Assembly: GCA_027257055.1 (NCBI GenBank)
Contig: JAPVLO010000073.1
Location: forward strand, 1,240,001-1,304,000
DNA length: 64,000 nucleotides
Source of the DNA: Cephalopachus bancanus
Taxonomy: Eukaryota; Chordata; Mammalia; Primates; Tarsiidae
Direction of reading: 5' to 3'
Shown: positions 1-11,152 of the stretch, piece after piece
How positions within the stretch are numbered: position 1 is the first letter of the stretch
Layout: every line of letters starts with the position of its first letter
Notes under the pieces: generated by a model
Seen by the model: only the letters and a program-made list of their open reading frames with translations
What the model was told of the DNA's origin: nothing
The model's database searches: none
Made by a program: the position numbers and the translations under genes

Positions 1-535
1 TATCCTAGAAGTTTTGATACGTTGTCTTTGTTTTCATTTGTTTCCAGGAATTGTTTTATTTCTGTGTTGATTTCTGTGTAGACCTAAAAGTCACTCAAAA
101 GCATGTTGCTTAGTTTCCACGTATTTTTGTGTTTGGGGGGATTCTTGTTGGTGATGGTATTTATCTTTATTTCACTGTGATCTGAGAAGAGGTTTAGTAT
201 TATTTCAAACTTTTGAAATTTGTCATGCTTGATTTATGCCTGAGAATGTGATCAATCTTGGAGTACATTCCATGTACTGATGAGTAGTCTGTATACTCTG
301 TGGTGTTGGGTGGAGTGTTCTGTAGATATCTATTAGGTTCAATTAATTGAGTGTCAAGTTAAAGTTCCAGATCTCCTTATTGGTTTTTTCCCTCGATAAT
401 TTGTCTAGAGCTGTTAACAGGGTATTAGTCTGTGACTATGATTGTGTAGATGTCTATGACTACTCTTAGTTTATGTAGCAATTGTTTTAATTGGGTAGCA
501 ATTATAAATCCTGATGCTCCTGTGTTAGGTACATA

Positions 536-1107
536 TTTGAGGGGGGACCCAAAAAAGCAGAATTTATTTATAAAAAATTGCATACTTATTCATATGTGTT
601 TAAACTTCAGTCATCTTCAGAGTACTCTCTATTTGATGCAATACACTGATCAAGACACTTTTTCTACTGCTCAATGCAGTTTTTGAACTTGACCATTTTG
701 ATGCCTTTTAGTGCTTCTCTTGTTTGTTTCACCTCTTCCACATCAGCAAAATGTTTCCCTTTGAGGACTTTTTTTTAATCCAGGGAAACAAAAAAATGTT
801 ACTTGGAGTGAGATCAGATAAATAAGGAGGGTGGGGCATAGGAGTCATGCCATTTGGGGTCCAAAAGTGCTGAACACTCAATGTGATATGAGCAGGTGCT
901 CTTGTAAATCACTCATCATGAAGTGAGCAAATGTGTTGAAAGAATCTTCAAAAAATATTTCACTGAAGCAGAACACAGCATCTCACAGCAATTCTAGCTG
1001 GTACACTGATGCCTGTGGGTTCCTAGAATATTTACCTTGTGGGGGAAGCCTGTGCCTTGAGAGACCTATCCTCCAAAAGATAATTCCATTGGGGGGGCCC
1101 CCCTTCC
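536..1107 (-). mobile_element. Internally deleted mariner-type DNA transposon, copy 1
   Basis: The ends are inverted repeats rich in GGGGGGACCC / GGGGCCCCCC, flanked by TA at 534-535 and 1108-1109. Removing the element restores the host L1 sequence (ACATA joined to TATTTAAG). On the minus strand the right part decodes, with stops, to a mariner transposase C-terminus: a remnant of the SPDLAPSNFF-like catalytic region, then a motif like FKNCIEQ and a CIASN-EYSEDD end. The N-terminal DNA-binding part is missing, so this copy is non-autonomous. Two relatives lie at 24471-25014 and 63490-63706. I could not match it with certainty to a named human family. Confidence 0.8.
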
Positions 1108-3070
1108 TATATTTAAGATGGATATTTCTTGCTGGTGGATTGAGCCCTTTATTATTATGTAGTGTCCTTTTAACTTTTTTTTGGTTTGAAGCCTGTTTTG
1201 TCTGATATAAGAATAGCTACTTCTTCTTTTTTGTTGTTCATTTGCCTAGAAGATCTTTCTCTAGCCTCTTACTTTGAGCCTTTGGGTGTCCTTTGCAGTG
1301 AGATGAGTTCCCTGGAGGCAGCAGAATGTTGGATCATTTTCTTTATCCAGTTTGCTATTCTGTGCCTTTTTAATGGCACATTTGGTCCATTTACTTTCAA
1401 AATTATTATTGATATGTGAGAGTTTATCCCTCGTAATGCTCTTTTTTTAAAAAAAGCAAAACAATCTTATTTTTTATTTATTTTTTGCTTTTGTGGTTGA
1501 TCTGTATGATGTTAACTTTGTGCTTGCCTATGCTTTTGTGATGGAACCATTCTTTCATTTCTGTGCTCAAAACTTTCTTAAGCATCTCCTGAAGGACTTG
1601 TCTGGAGGTGGTGTATTCTATTAGGGATTGAATGTCTGGGAAAGATTTTAATTCTGCATCACTGATGAAGCTTCACTTGGCAAAATAGGAAACTCTTGGC
1701 TGGAATTGCTCATCTTTAAGAACATTACCATGGAACTCTTACCCTTCTGGCTTGTAGGGTTTCTGCTGAGAAGTCTGCTGCCATTCTGATGAGTCTTCCC
1801 CAGTAGGTGGTCTCTCCCTTCTCTCTAGCTGTCTTTAGGATTTTTTCTTTCAAGCTTACCTTCTGGATATGGGTTACTGGGTGTCTTGGTGATGGTCTTA
1901 TGTAATGCCTGGCAGGGGTTCTCTGAATCTTTTACATTTGGCTGATTGCCTCTCTAGTGAAACAGAGAACATTTTCTTGGATGATCTCTTGGAAGGTTTG
2001 TTCCTGAATGTTCTCAGTATCCTCTTCTGTTTTGGGGATGCCAATAAATTATAGATTTGGTCTCCTTACATAATCCCACAACTCTCACAGGGCTTTGCTC
2101 ATTTTTCCTTCTTGCCTTGTTTTTGCCAGACTGGGTTAGTTCAGCGTTTTTGATCTTCACGCTCTGAGATTCTCTCCTTTGCCTGGTCAATTCTGCTACC
2201 TAGGCCTGTCATTGTGCTTTGAAATTCCAGGAAGGAATTCATTTCCAGGATTTCAGATTAGACCTCTCTTATAATGGCCAGTCCAACTTTTATGTCCTGC
2301 ACTGCTTTTGTTGCCTGGGTGACCTTTGCTTCTGACCTCTCATCGTCTTTCTTAGCCATTTTTGCCATCCATTGTCTGAGTTATGTGTCTGTCATCAAGG
2401 ATGATTCATTCTGGATGGATTCCATTGTTTGAGGACTGGGAGGTACTTTTGTAGGTGATGCCTCCTTAAGGCTTTGAGGATTGCTGGTGTTTTTTCACTG
2501 GTTCCTCCTCAACTCTTCTCTTTTTATTATTATCATTTAGTTTTGATGTTTTGTATTTAGATATAGTCTAGTTCCCCTAGGGCCTTTTCTGCCATTCAAA
2601 ATAGCTCACACAGCAGGAAAGAGAGGGGGCAACTACTCTAGTACTGCCACTCTTTCTAGGTGGTACTCAGAACTCCAAGTGACTTTCTTCTGCAAAGCTT
2701 TCCCATGGACAGACTGCACAGACTGCTTTCCCACCCCAGTTGCAAGCTCTTTGTGAGGATTAGAGGAAGGGGCCCCCTGGTCATTCGGCAGCTCAGAACT
2801 CAAAGAGACTTTCCATTGCAAAGTTTTCCAGTGGCCAGGCTGACCATACTGTTGTCCAACTCCTCTGTTACAGGGGATGAGAAGGGAGGATGGTCCCCTT
2901 AGCCACTTAGGTGGCACTGCAGGAGAGGCAATGCCTTCCACAGCCTAGAAGCACTCCTCCCTAGAAACACAGTTGCCAGTGCCTTTTATGACTCTCTCTG
3001 CCTGGCCAAAGGCCACATTCAAAACAAAAGCAGCAAGTCCCTGCCACAGTGGGACCTTAAGAGCAAGTGA

Positions 3071-3478
3071 CTCCAAATCCATCCAATTTGCTGCAAAGTC
3101 CATATATTTGTCTTTCTTTACAGCTGCATAATATTCCATTGTGTATATGTACCACATTTTTTTTAATCTAGTCCAGCTTCGATGGGCAACACAGTTGGTT
3201 CCATGTCATACTCAGTGATTTATCACAAAAACAAAGAACTGAGTCCCATATGTTCTCACTCATAAGGTGACCTTGAACAATTATAATGCAGTAAGAAAGC
3301 AGTTGGCAGTAGTGGAAAACTGTCAGGGAAGCGGGAGTGGGACTGGCAGTTGGAGAAAACTGCTAGGGGAGGGAGGGGCATACCTCATCAACAAGGGTAC
3401 CTGCATGATCATTGTCTGTATACCTAACCCTGAACTGTACCCTACATCTTTATAATAAATAAATACATTTTTTTAAAA
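3071..3478 (+). mobile_element. Nested 5'-truncated L1 with 5' inversion (twin priming)
   Basis: A 12-bp perfect target-site duplication, AAGAGCAAGTGA, lies at 3059-3070 and 3479-3490. Inside, 3071 to about 3208 is L1 ORF2 3' sequence in antisense, containing the usual antisense text for the region near the ORF2 end (ATAATATTCCATTGTGTAT). From about 3208 to 3478 is L1 3' UTR in sense, ending in an A-rich tail. This is the structure left by twin priming during target-primed reverse transcription. It sits inside the 5' UTR of the older L1. Confidence 0.88.
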
Positions 3479-4194
3479 AAGAGCAAGTGAGACTGACACA
3501 TGGTCCATCCTGGTCTGGGGACTGGCTACCAGACACTGGCAGTAAATACTAAGTAAGTTCACCCAGCAGGCGAACTTTCCAACCAAGCACTACTGGTGGG
3601 GAACACACTCTCAGAGGTTGACTGGTAGGCATTTCAAGCTCTGGTGGGGTTCCCAGCTCCACGTGGGCTCTGGTGGCATGTCTTGTGCCCTAACCAGGCC
3701 TCCTCCTATGTGGGACTGAAGACCCTCAAGCAGCTAGGGGGAGGGGAACTGTTGTAGACTGTGTCGGGAGCACTCACCCCCTCTCACATACAAAGGAAGA
3801 CTGCAAATCCTATGCGAGCCTGGTGGTGAGGCTGGGGCCTCCCAGCTCCAAAACTGGCTGCCCATTCTCTCTCTTCCTTGATCCCCATGTGTTCCAAGAG
3901 TCCTATGCAGAATATAGGTTGCATTCTCCATCTAAGCCTACTGAAGCTGCTTAGGGTTACCAGTGGCTGGGACTGTCTTCCTTATTCTGTTTTGTAAGAA
4001 AGGTGCCAGTCAGCTACTCTCAGGTGGCCATCTTGGATCTCCTGACGTTTTAAATTTTTAATGGTTACATTGCTGTTTGGTGTCTTACTTTCAGAGAGGG
4101 AAAGTAATCAATGTCAACCAACTCCTTCAGAGGCCTTCAGAGCAGCAGCCCACTTAATAGGCCTCATATCATGTTTGTTACTTTGCAGAATTTA

Positions 4195-4345
4195 ATGCAA
4201 TACAGGGAAAATACCTTGAATGAACCTTGGGAGACCCGAGGTCTTGTCCTAGCTTCACCACTCTGGGCAAATCATTTGATCTCTCCAGCTCTCAGATTCC
4301 TCATAGTCAAAATGAGAAAGTGAGAGACACTGACCAGGTGATCAT
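4195..4345 (+). repeat. MIR SINE fragment
   Basis: The core reads like MIR: a loss-of-balance phrase (GACCCGAGGTCTTGTCCTAG), then CTCTGGGCAAATCATTTGA and an AATGAGAAAGTGAGAG segment. It is old and diverged, and lies in the last intron of CTTNBP2. Confidence 0.6.
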
Positions 4346-4981
4346 AAAGTTCTGAAACACTAGAGAAATGAGAACATGCAGTTTTTAAGTGTGGAAGTGG
4401 TTCAGCCACCCAATCAATCATATAGAACTGGTAGAAGTCACTAGAATGTAAGATCCACTAGGGTGAGACTGTTTCTCTTATGTTCTCTGCAGTATGCCAA
4501 GCAACCAGAGCAATGCCTGTCTTGTAGTTAATGCCCAAAAAGTATTTGTTGGTCATTGAGTAATAGTTCACTTTGTCATTTAAAAAAAATCTGTAAATAG
4601 AAAGTAGAAGTTAGGTGACTTATTACCCAAGAAACATAATTTATTTTCTACAGACTAGTCCAATCTGTGATTTCCTCATGCCTAGGAATTCATGAACTTT
4701 CTATTGATGAGGAAATCCCAGGCTCTGTAGCACTTAACTCACCAACTCCAGTATTTAGGAATTTTGTAACAGCAGGACTTCATGAAAGTCAAGCCAGCTG
4801 TAGGTCTATAGGAAAATAATCATTCAGCTTCTCCATTTTCTTTTGTTTGATTTTTTCATGAGAATCTGGGTTGCAAGAAACTCCTGTGTTTCCTCAGCCA
4901 CAGAGGAGGAAGAGGGCTGATAATTGAAATTGATAACAATGGCAAATGTGATAAACTTTTTTGGTTTCTCTTCTCTGACAG

Positions 4982-5227
4982 GAGGTCAGTCCTCTCAGCA
5001 GCCATCAAACTACGGAATGCAGCAACAGTAAATCAAAGACTGAGTCGGGGGTTTCAAGAGTTAAATCTTTTCTTCCTGTTCCTAGAAGTAAAGTCTCCCA
5101 GTGTTCCCAGAACACCAAAAGAAGCAGCAGCAGCAGTAATACAAGGCAAATAGAAATAAACAACAACTCAAAAGAAGAGAATTGGAACTTACACAAAAAT
5201 GAACAAGTAGAAAAACCTAATAAATAG
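4982..5227 (+). CDS. CTTNBP2: CTTNBP2 last coding exon (C-terminus of cortactin-binding protein 2)
   Basis: The exon opens after a pyrimidine tract and AG (4980-4981) and encodes 81 residues then TAG at 5225-5227. The frame begins [19 protein letters not shown], includes a serine run ([20 protein letters not shown]) and ends EKPNK. I recognise this as the C-terminal tail of human CTTNBP2, nearly identical apart from a few substitutions. The protein is a brain-enriched partner of cortactin and of striatin/PP2A complexes that acts at dendritic spines and on microtubules. The coiled-coil CortBP2 domain and ankyrin repeats are encoded by earlier exons, which lie left of the window. The tail is basic, serine-rich and probably disordered. 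The gene points toward CFTR, which is on the opposite strand about 38 kb away. Confidence 0.95.
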   Translation, partial: EVSPLSSHQTTECSNSKSKTESGVSRVKSFLPVPRSKVSQCSQNTKRSSSSSNTRQIEINNNSKEENWNLHKNEQVEKPNK

Positions 5228-5905
5228 GCCTGCCTACAATATTCTCACTATTAACTTCTGTATATTTCATACAGAAACCAAGGACAACAAGATATAAATA
5301 CCTTTAAATAAAATGTTTTCACTGAAATATAAATTATGAGTGCGGGACCACTATTCAATGTTTTGTAAAGAATGTATTTATAACCAACATTTTTTTGCTT
5401 TTTTTTTTTTTTTTTTAATCTGTAGGGTTGAACTTCAATACCAAGAAGTTATGCCAACTTTTCAAGTAGTTTTGTAATAAATTGAAATAGTTTTAATCAA
5501 GATGTTCAGGGGTATTAAAACAATCGTCTGTGTACTGTATATCTATATATATGTACATATGTATGTATATTTAAGGAAGTCCACAAACCATATTGCATAT
5601 CCCATGTTACAAAATGTGTACAGCATTGGCTTAGATAACATATACCATTTTAAATGAAGATCATAATTTTATGTTTACTTGATGGGGAATGACTAGGGCA
5701 ATAACAAATCATTTCTAAACAGTTATTTTCCATTAAAAGCCATATTAAGTATTTTGCCTGTTAAATTCTAGTTTTATGTTTTAAATCTTTTAGTGGTTAC
5801 ATTGCCATTTGGTTGCATCATGTATATATTTATGCTTATGAGTTTGCATTATGACTCCTGTAAAATATGAAATTATAATGCAATAAAAGTGTTATCTTTC
5901 TTACA
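5228..5905 (+). other. CTTNBP2: CTTNBP2 3' untranslated region (end approximate)
   Basis: AT-rich sequence follows the stop codon. Several AATAAA hexamers are present: about 5309 (AATAAAATGTTTTC), 5882-5887 (GCAATAAAAGTG) and further ones near 5955, 6015 and 6107. The one at 5882 is the best placed for a UTR of about 650 bp, but the true cleavage site cannot be decided from sequence alone, so the transcript may extend to about 6.1 kb. Confidence 0.6.
5882..5887 (+). terminator. Candidate CTTNBP2 polyadenylation signal AATAAA
   Basis: AATAAA sits about 650 bp after the stop codon, with a T-rich and GT-containing stretch (GTGTTATCTTTC) just after it. Alternatives lie at about 5309 and 6107. 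Confidence 0.45.
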
Positions 5906-7404
5906 AGAGTTTTGTACCTAAGTGAATATTTTAAAAAAACCTGCATAAATGCTTCAATAAATTAATTCAGAGCTAACTCCCTCTTCAATATTATTTCTAG
6001 TAGCACAACTGCAAATAAAATTGATAACATTATTTTCTAGAAATGTTTCTTCTAAAATTGCTGATGAAATTACTTATACAACTCACAGTTAAGATGCTTT
6101 GACACCAAATAAAATACTGATTTAGTGAAATTATTCTGCTGTATTTTTTATCCATTGCTCTTTATAGTGTATCTGTGCAACAAATAATTTGAGTTTACCT
6201 TAGCAATGCTCAAACTTGTCCTTTGTGTCAGTATTTCACTAACTGTTCACAGAATGACTTACCCTTATTTCAAAGTATTAGATACTTGATTTAAACACTT
6301 TAGTGGAGCACTGGCAATCAGGTGCTCACTGAATACCTTCCGTTTTTTACATAAATACCAAAAAGTATGATTTTATACCAAGAATCTTTTAATTGTCTAA
6401 AACTATTGAAAGCTCTTTTTTTTGGCCAGAATGGTTGTTTACACTGAAGTACACATACCTGCATTGATATTGTGTTAAACTTTACAAAAATGTCTGCAGA
6501 TATCTTTAAAACAATGTGTAATGAAGACTATGTCACCTAGGGTATGGTAGAGGAAGACCTTTTCGTGGAGGAAGAGCTGGACTCCAACTCATATTAGCAT
6601 TCTTCCTGGGCTTCATATCTGTTTCATCTCTGCAAGGTTCCTGGGGCTGTGCAGTGAGATGGGAAGACTAGATCAAGGGTGGAGGATACGTAGGAGAGAA
6701 GAGCTATGGGAAATAGGCTTGGACACAATAACTCTTTTAAGCCAGACTCCAATTCTGGTTGCCCTGGTATTAGTTGACACTGGCGTGTTTTCACAAAAAG
6801 ATACTAATCTTGGGAACAAAACTGAATGCTCTCAGAATCATAGACCAACATACCCAGATTCAAGTGGCACTAGTGTGTTTTTCTATTGCTTACACACACC
6901 CCAGATTTTACCAATTTGATTTTAGTGCTAACAGTATTGCATTTTAATTTAGCAGCTTTTCTGAAGACAAAGACCCCATTAGTGCAGTCAAGGACCAGGG
7001 TGAGAAACACACCAAATTGAGAATACATTAGTAAGATGACTGTAGTAACTGATGCATGCAGCTTCATCAGTAACATTCAACATGTGCATTTTTAATAATT
7101 GGATAGCAGACTGCAAGATGTCTAAAGAGAACATTTAGAGTAGAAGCTTTCAAAACACAAGTAGAGGCCTACTAATTGGTTATTATATCAATTTAATGAG
7201 TCACAATCTGCATTTTTAAGGAATAGAATAGAAAATGTCAGAGTCATCACAGTCAATAAAAGAACTGTTTGTGAAGGGTTTGTTTCCATCATGTGATGTA
7301 AAGTATAATAACACTATAGGGTCATGGCTAAAATCTTTGTATGTCAGTAGCATATAATGGAACCTGATGGTGGTACTGGAGCTGCATTGGGAGTCCTGCA
7401 GTCT
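5906..7404. other. Intergenic or distal 3' UTR sequence, no gene recognised
   Basis: AT-rich single-copy-looking DNA. It contains further AATAAA hexamers up to about 6112. The open frames at 6659-6919 (+) and 6870-7076 (-) have no recognisable domains and no initiation or splice context. Confidence 0.5.
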
Positions 7405-7570
7405 TTGGTGGTAAACAGCCTGGGGGATGAATTAAGCACTGTCATTTATTAGCAGTGTGGCATGAGACACGTTATTTAATCTCTAAGCTTTCTCAGTAAC
7501 AAAATAAGAATCACAACAACACTATAGGTTGTCCATGAATGTTAAATGAGATAACAACGTGTTCCTAGTT
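7405..7570 (+). repeat. MIR SINE fragment
   Basis: Ordered MIR-like elements: GCAGTGTGGCATGAGACACG, TTTAATCTCTAAGCTTTCTC, then AAAATAAGAAT and TTAAATGAGATAAC. Confidence 0.6.
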
Positions 7571-7639
7571 GTTCCACTCATTCATAAATATAAGCAATGA
7601 ATCAATATGTTAGAACTTTTTGTGACATTCCATATAATG

Positions 7640-8290
7640 CAAATATTAATAGATCTGGAGGGAGAGATAGACAGTAATACAATAATAGTATTCAATATCT
7701 CACTTTCAATAATGGACAGATCATCCAGGAAAAAAAAATAAGAAAATATTGGAATTAAACTATACTTTAGACCAAATGGACTTTAATATGTACAGAACAT
7801 TTCATCCAAGAGTAGGAAAATAGATAGTCCTCTCAAGCATACATGGAACATTCTTCAGACTGGGTCATTATTAAGCCACATGACAAGACTTAAATTTAAG
7901 ACTGGAAACAAATCAGATGTCTTTTCTGACCAATATGGTACAAAACTAGAAATCAAGAACAAGAGTAATTTCAGAAAATTTTGAAGTACACTGAAATTAA
8001 GCCACATGCTCCTGAACAATAAATAGATCAATTAAGAAATTAAAAAGCAAATTTTAAAATATCCTGTGACAGACAAAAACAAAAACGCAACATACCAAAA
8101 GTTATGGGATGCAGCCAGTACAGTTCTAAGAGGGAAGTTTAATAGCAATAAATATACTTCACTAAAGAAGAGAGGTCCCAAATAGCCTAATGTCATATCT
8201 TAAGAAACTAGAAAAACAAGGGCAAACTAAGTCCAATGCTGAAAGAAAGGAAATAGAGCAGAAATTTTTAAAAAATGTATGGCATTCCAA
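7640..8290 (+). mobile_element. Old L1 ORF2 fragment
   Basis: Sense L1 ORF2 text from the middle of the reverse transcriptase region, including ATGGACTTTAATATGTACAG-like and CCAAAAGTTATGGGATGCAG segments, the latter a standard L1 landmark. It is broken by stops in all frames. Confidence 0.8.
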
Positions 8291-9535
8291 CATCTTTTAA
8301 AATTATAATAATATGCAAGCAAATACTCGCAGCTACATTTTGAGCATCAGATTTTAAACAACCAATGAAACAACTAATTGATATAAATGTCTAACGGGAA
8401 ATTAATAACTATAAAACACTCTAGCAATTTCCAATTTCCTTTTATTTTAACTTAAAGGTGAGTTTCTCCAAAATACACTAAGATATTCTGCAGTTGTTTG
8501 TGTAAGGAGAAAACAAGTAGACTTTTTAAAAGCTGATTATTAGTAAATGCCAATTTTAACAGACCAGGTCAATTTTCACAAACACTTTTTTTTTCTGTGC
8601 AGTTAATCCTTAATGAAAATTAAATTCAGTTGAATAGCCCTAAATATCACCTCGTTTAGGAATCTGCTCTCAATAACTATGACCCATTACAGAAAAGTCA
8701 TTCTCTGAAGTTATGTGATACTTTCTAAATTTTATTCCACCCCTTTGCAAAATCTTTTTTCTCAGATAACATCTTACAGATATCAAAGAAGTAAATTAGT
8801 GAATAGTTATCTTCTACTAGTCTGGTTTGACCATGAATAAATACACTTAGCTGTGGACAAAGATGTTTGCTGAGTGTTAATTTGAGAGAGAGGACTGTGG
8901 GAAATACACTGAGAAGGAATATGCAGAGTTGCATGTCACATCTAGTCTGAGGAACACTCAAATGTCATGAATTCTGGATCTGGTCACAAATCTAACTATG
9001 ATGATGCTTAATATACCTCTTGGCTTTAATGTTCTCATGGGGAAAATTTAGAAGATTTTTTTTTTGCTTCCCAGAAGAAAAGACATAATGGAAAGTCAGA
9101 AATCCTGACAGTTGCTCCTACACGCTGAGACTTTAATAAGGGTATCAACTAAATATACCATAAATTTTATTATATTGTATTTTAAGGAAATCAAGGATGT
9201 ATTTCTCATGAAGTAATTCAAATGTTTACATCTGTTAAGGGTGGTTTCCAACCTTATTTATTCATTAAAGCAACAATGTACTAGGGACTGGGAATCAAGT
9301 GTTAAGACATAACAGGCTCCTTCCATCTGAATAGGGCTGAGACAGTGAGTAAATGGAGAAACAACTAAAGCAAGATAAGCTCTCCTTGTGTATGAGGAAA
9401 TCAGTAGAATGATGCAATAGAGAGAACTTGGTAAAGATCATGGAAGGAAGATTACTTTAGGGCAGAATGATTCAAGAACGGGTGGACAGGAACCAAGGTA
9501 TACAGAAGCCGGGGGGAAACAGCACTGCAGCTATC
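8291..9535. other. Intergenic, nothing recognised
   Basis: AT-rich DNA with no exon, RNA gene or repeat I could name with confidence. The frame at 8725-8961 (-) has no family resemblance. Confidence 0.4.
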
Positions 9536-10790
9536 ATTATGCAAAACTAGACAAGTGGGATTACATTAAACTAAAAGACTTCTGCACACCAAAGGAAAAA
9601 ATTCAACAGAGTAAAGAAACAACTTACAGAATTGAAGAAAATCTTTGTAAACCATACATCTGATAGGGGGTTAACATCCAAAATATATAAGAAACTCAAC
9701 TCAATAGCAAGAAAACAGCACAATTAAAAAATGAGCAAAAGATCTGAATAGACATTTCTCAAAAGAAGACACACAAATGGTCAGCCGCTATATTTCTAAA
9801 ATGTTCAGTATCATTAATTACCAGGGAAATCCAAATTAAAACCATAATGAGATATAATTTCATACCTATTAGATTGGCTAGTACTAAAAACACAAAAGGT
9901 AGCAAGTATTGGAGAAGATACAGAAAAAAGAGAACCCTTGGCGGAAATGTAAATTAGAACAGTCATTGTGAAAAACAGTATCAAGTTCCTTAAAATATTA
10001 AAAATCCCAGCACTTTGGGAGGCAGAGGCAAGAGGATTGCATGAGCCCATGGGTTCAAGACCAGCCTGGGCAACATGGCAAGACCTCGTCTCTAAAATAA
10101 ATGAAATGAAATAAAATAAAATAAAATAAATTAGCTGGGCGTGGTGGCACACGCCTGTAGTTCCAGCTACCTGGAAAAGATTGCCTGAGCCCAGCAGGTT
10201 GTGGTTGAGATGATTGTGAGCATGCCATGCACTCCAGCTTGAGCAACAGAATGAGACTCTGACACACACACACACACATTTTTTTTAATTAAAAATAGAG
10301 CTACTATATGAAGCAGTACTCCTACTACAGGTTCCAACAGAAATGAAATCAGTATGCCGAGAGATATCTGCACTACCATGTTCATTGAAGCATTGTTTAC
10401 AATAACTAAGACATTAAATCAACCTAAGTGCCCATCAACAGATGAATAGATAGAGAAAATATGGTGTATATATACACAATGGAATGCTATTAAGTCTTAA
10501 AAAGAAGGCAATCCTGTCATTTGCAACAACATGGACAAACATTTTGCTAAGTGAAATAAGCCAGACACAGAAACACAAATACCACATGATCTCACTTACA
10601 TGGGGAAATCTTAAAAAAAAAAAAAAAGGAAGGCTCATTGAAATGGGGAGTAGAATGGAGGGGAAGGAATTGAGAAGATGTTGGTAAAAGAGAACAAAAT
10701 TTCAGTTAGGCAGGAGGAATAAGTTAAAAAGATCTATGTTCAGCATGGCAACTATAGTTAATAACAATACATTTCATTCTTTAAAATCCC
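9536..10790 (+). mobile_element. Old L1, 3' part of ORF2 and 3' UTR, split by an Alu
   Basis: Sense L1 from AAACTAGACAAGTGGGATTA through GGTTAACATCCAAAATATAT, AAATGAGCAAAAGATCTGAA, AAGTGCCCATCAACAGATGA and ATGGACAAACATTTTGCTAA, ending with the L1M-type 3' UTR (ACTATAGTTAATAACAATAC). An Alu at 10004-10261 interrupts it between TTAAAATATTAAAA and ATTAAAAATAG. Confidence 0.88.
10004..10261 (+). mobile_element. Alu, 5' truncated, older subfamily
   Basis: Starts within the left monomer at CCCAGCACTTTGGGAGGC, has an (AAAAT)n-expanded middle linker (10103-10130), a right monomer, and a tail that has become (CA)n at 10262-10279. It is inserted in the L1 of 9536-10790. Confidence 0.88.
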
Positions 10791-10859
10791 CAAATCTGCA
10801 GATGTAAAGTAATGCTAACCAAAATTCAAGCAAGAATTTTGACTTTTTAAAAGACATTA

Positions 10860-11141
10860 GCCAGGCTCGGTGGCTCAGCCTGTAATCCCACGCCTTTGGG
10901 AGGCTGAGGTGAGTGCATTGCCTGAGCCCGCGGGTTCGAGACCCGCCTGGGCAGCGAGACCTCATCTCTACAATAAATCAAAAAATCAGCCGGGCGTGGT
11001 AGCGCATGCCTGTAATTCCGGCTACTCAGAAGGCTGAGGTGGAAGGATCACCAGAACCCATCAGGTCGAGGCTGCGGTGGCCGGGAGCAGCCACTGCACT
11101 CCAGTCTGGGCGACAGAGTGAGACTCCAACTCAAAAAAAAA
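10860..11141 (+). mobile_element. Young lineage-specific dimeric Alu
   Basis: Full dimer with CTCGGTGGCTCAGCCTGTAA at the start, GCCCGCGGGTTCGAGACCCG, the ACAATAAATC linker and CGACAGAGTGAGACTCCAAC at the end. Target-site duplication AAAAGACATTA (10849-10859) against AAAAGGCATTA (11142-11152), one mismatch. Confidence 0.93.
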
Positions 11142-11152
11142 AAAAGGCATTA

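Larger units (their letters stand above)
1..4045 (-). mobile_element. L1 LINE, antisense, 5' end intact, 3' end outside window
   Basis: Read on the minus strand, this is an L1 element starting at about 4045, where the reverse complement carries the typical L1 start (GATCCAAGATGGCC, 4027-4040). It runs through a 5' UTR (about 2600-4045), ORF1 (about 1500-2600, coiled coil and RNA-binding part recognisable but broken) and the endonuclease and early RT part of ORF2 (1-1450). The match to known L1 ORF2 and ORF1 antisense text is clear in order and spacing. Frameshifts and stops break all frames, so it is not mobile. It is interrupted by a mariner (536-1107) and by a nested L1 (3071-3478). It lies antisense in the last intron of CTTNBP2. 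The 3' end and its target-site duplication cannot be seen. Confidence 0.85.

Noticed and set aside
2633..2941. 102-codon minus-strand frame
   Set aside because: It lies in the 5' UTR of the antisense L1, and is not the ORF1 protein.
1..4981. A second CTTNBP2 coding exon upstream of 4982
   Set aside because: The stretch is almost wholly L1, mariner and MIR, with no coding block that fits the gene.
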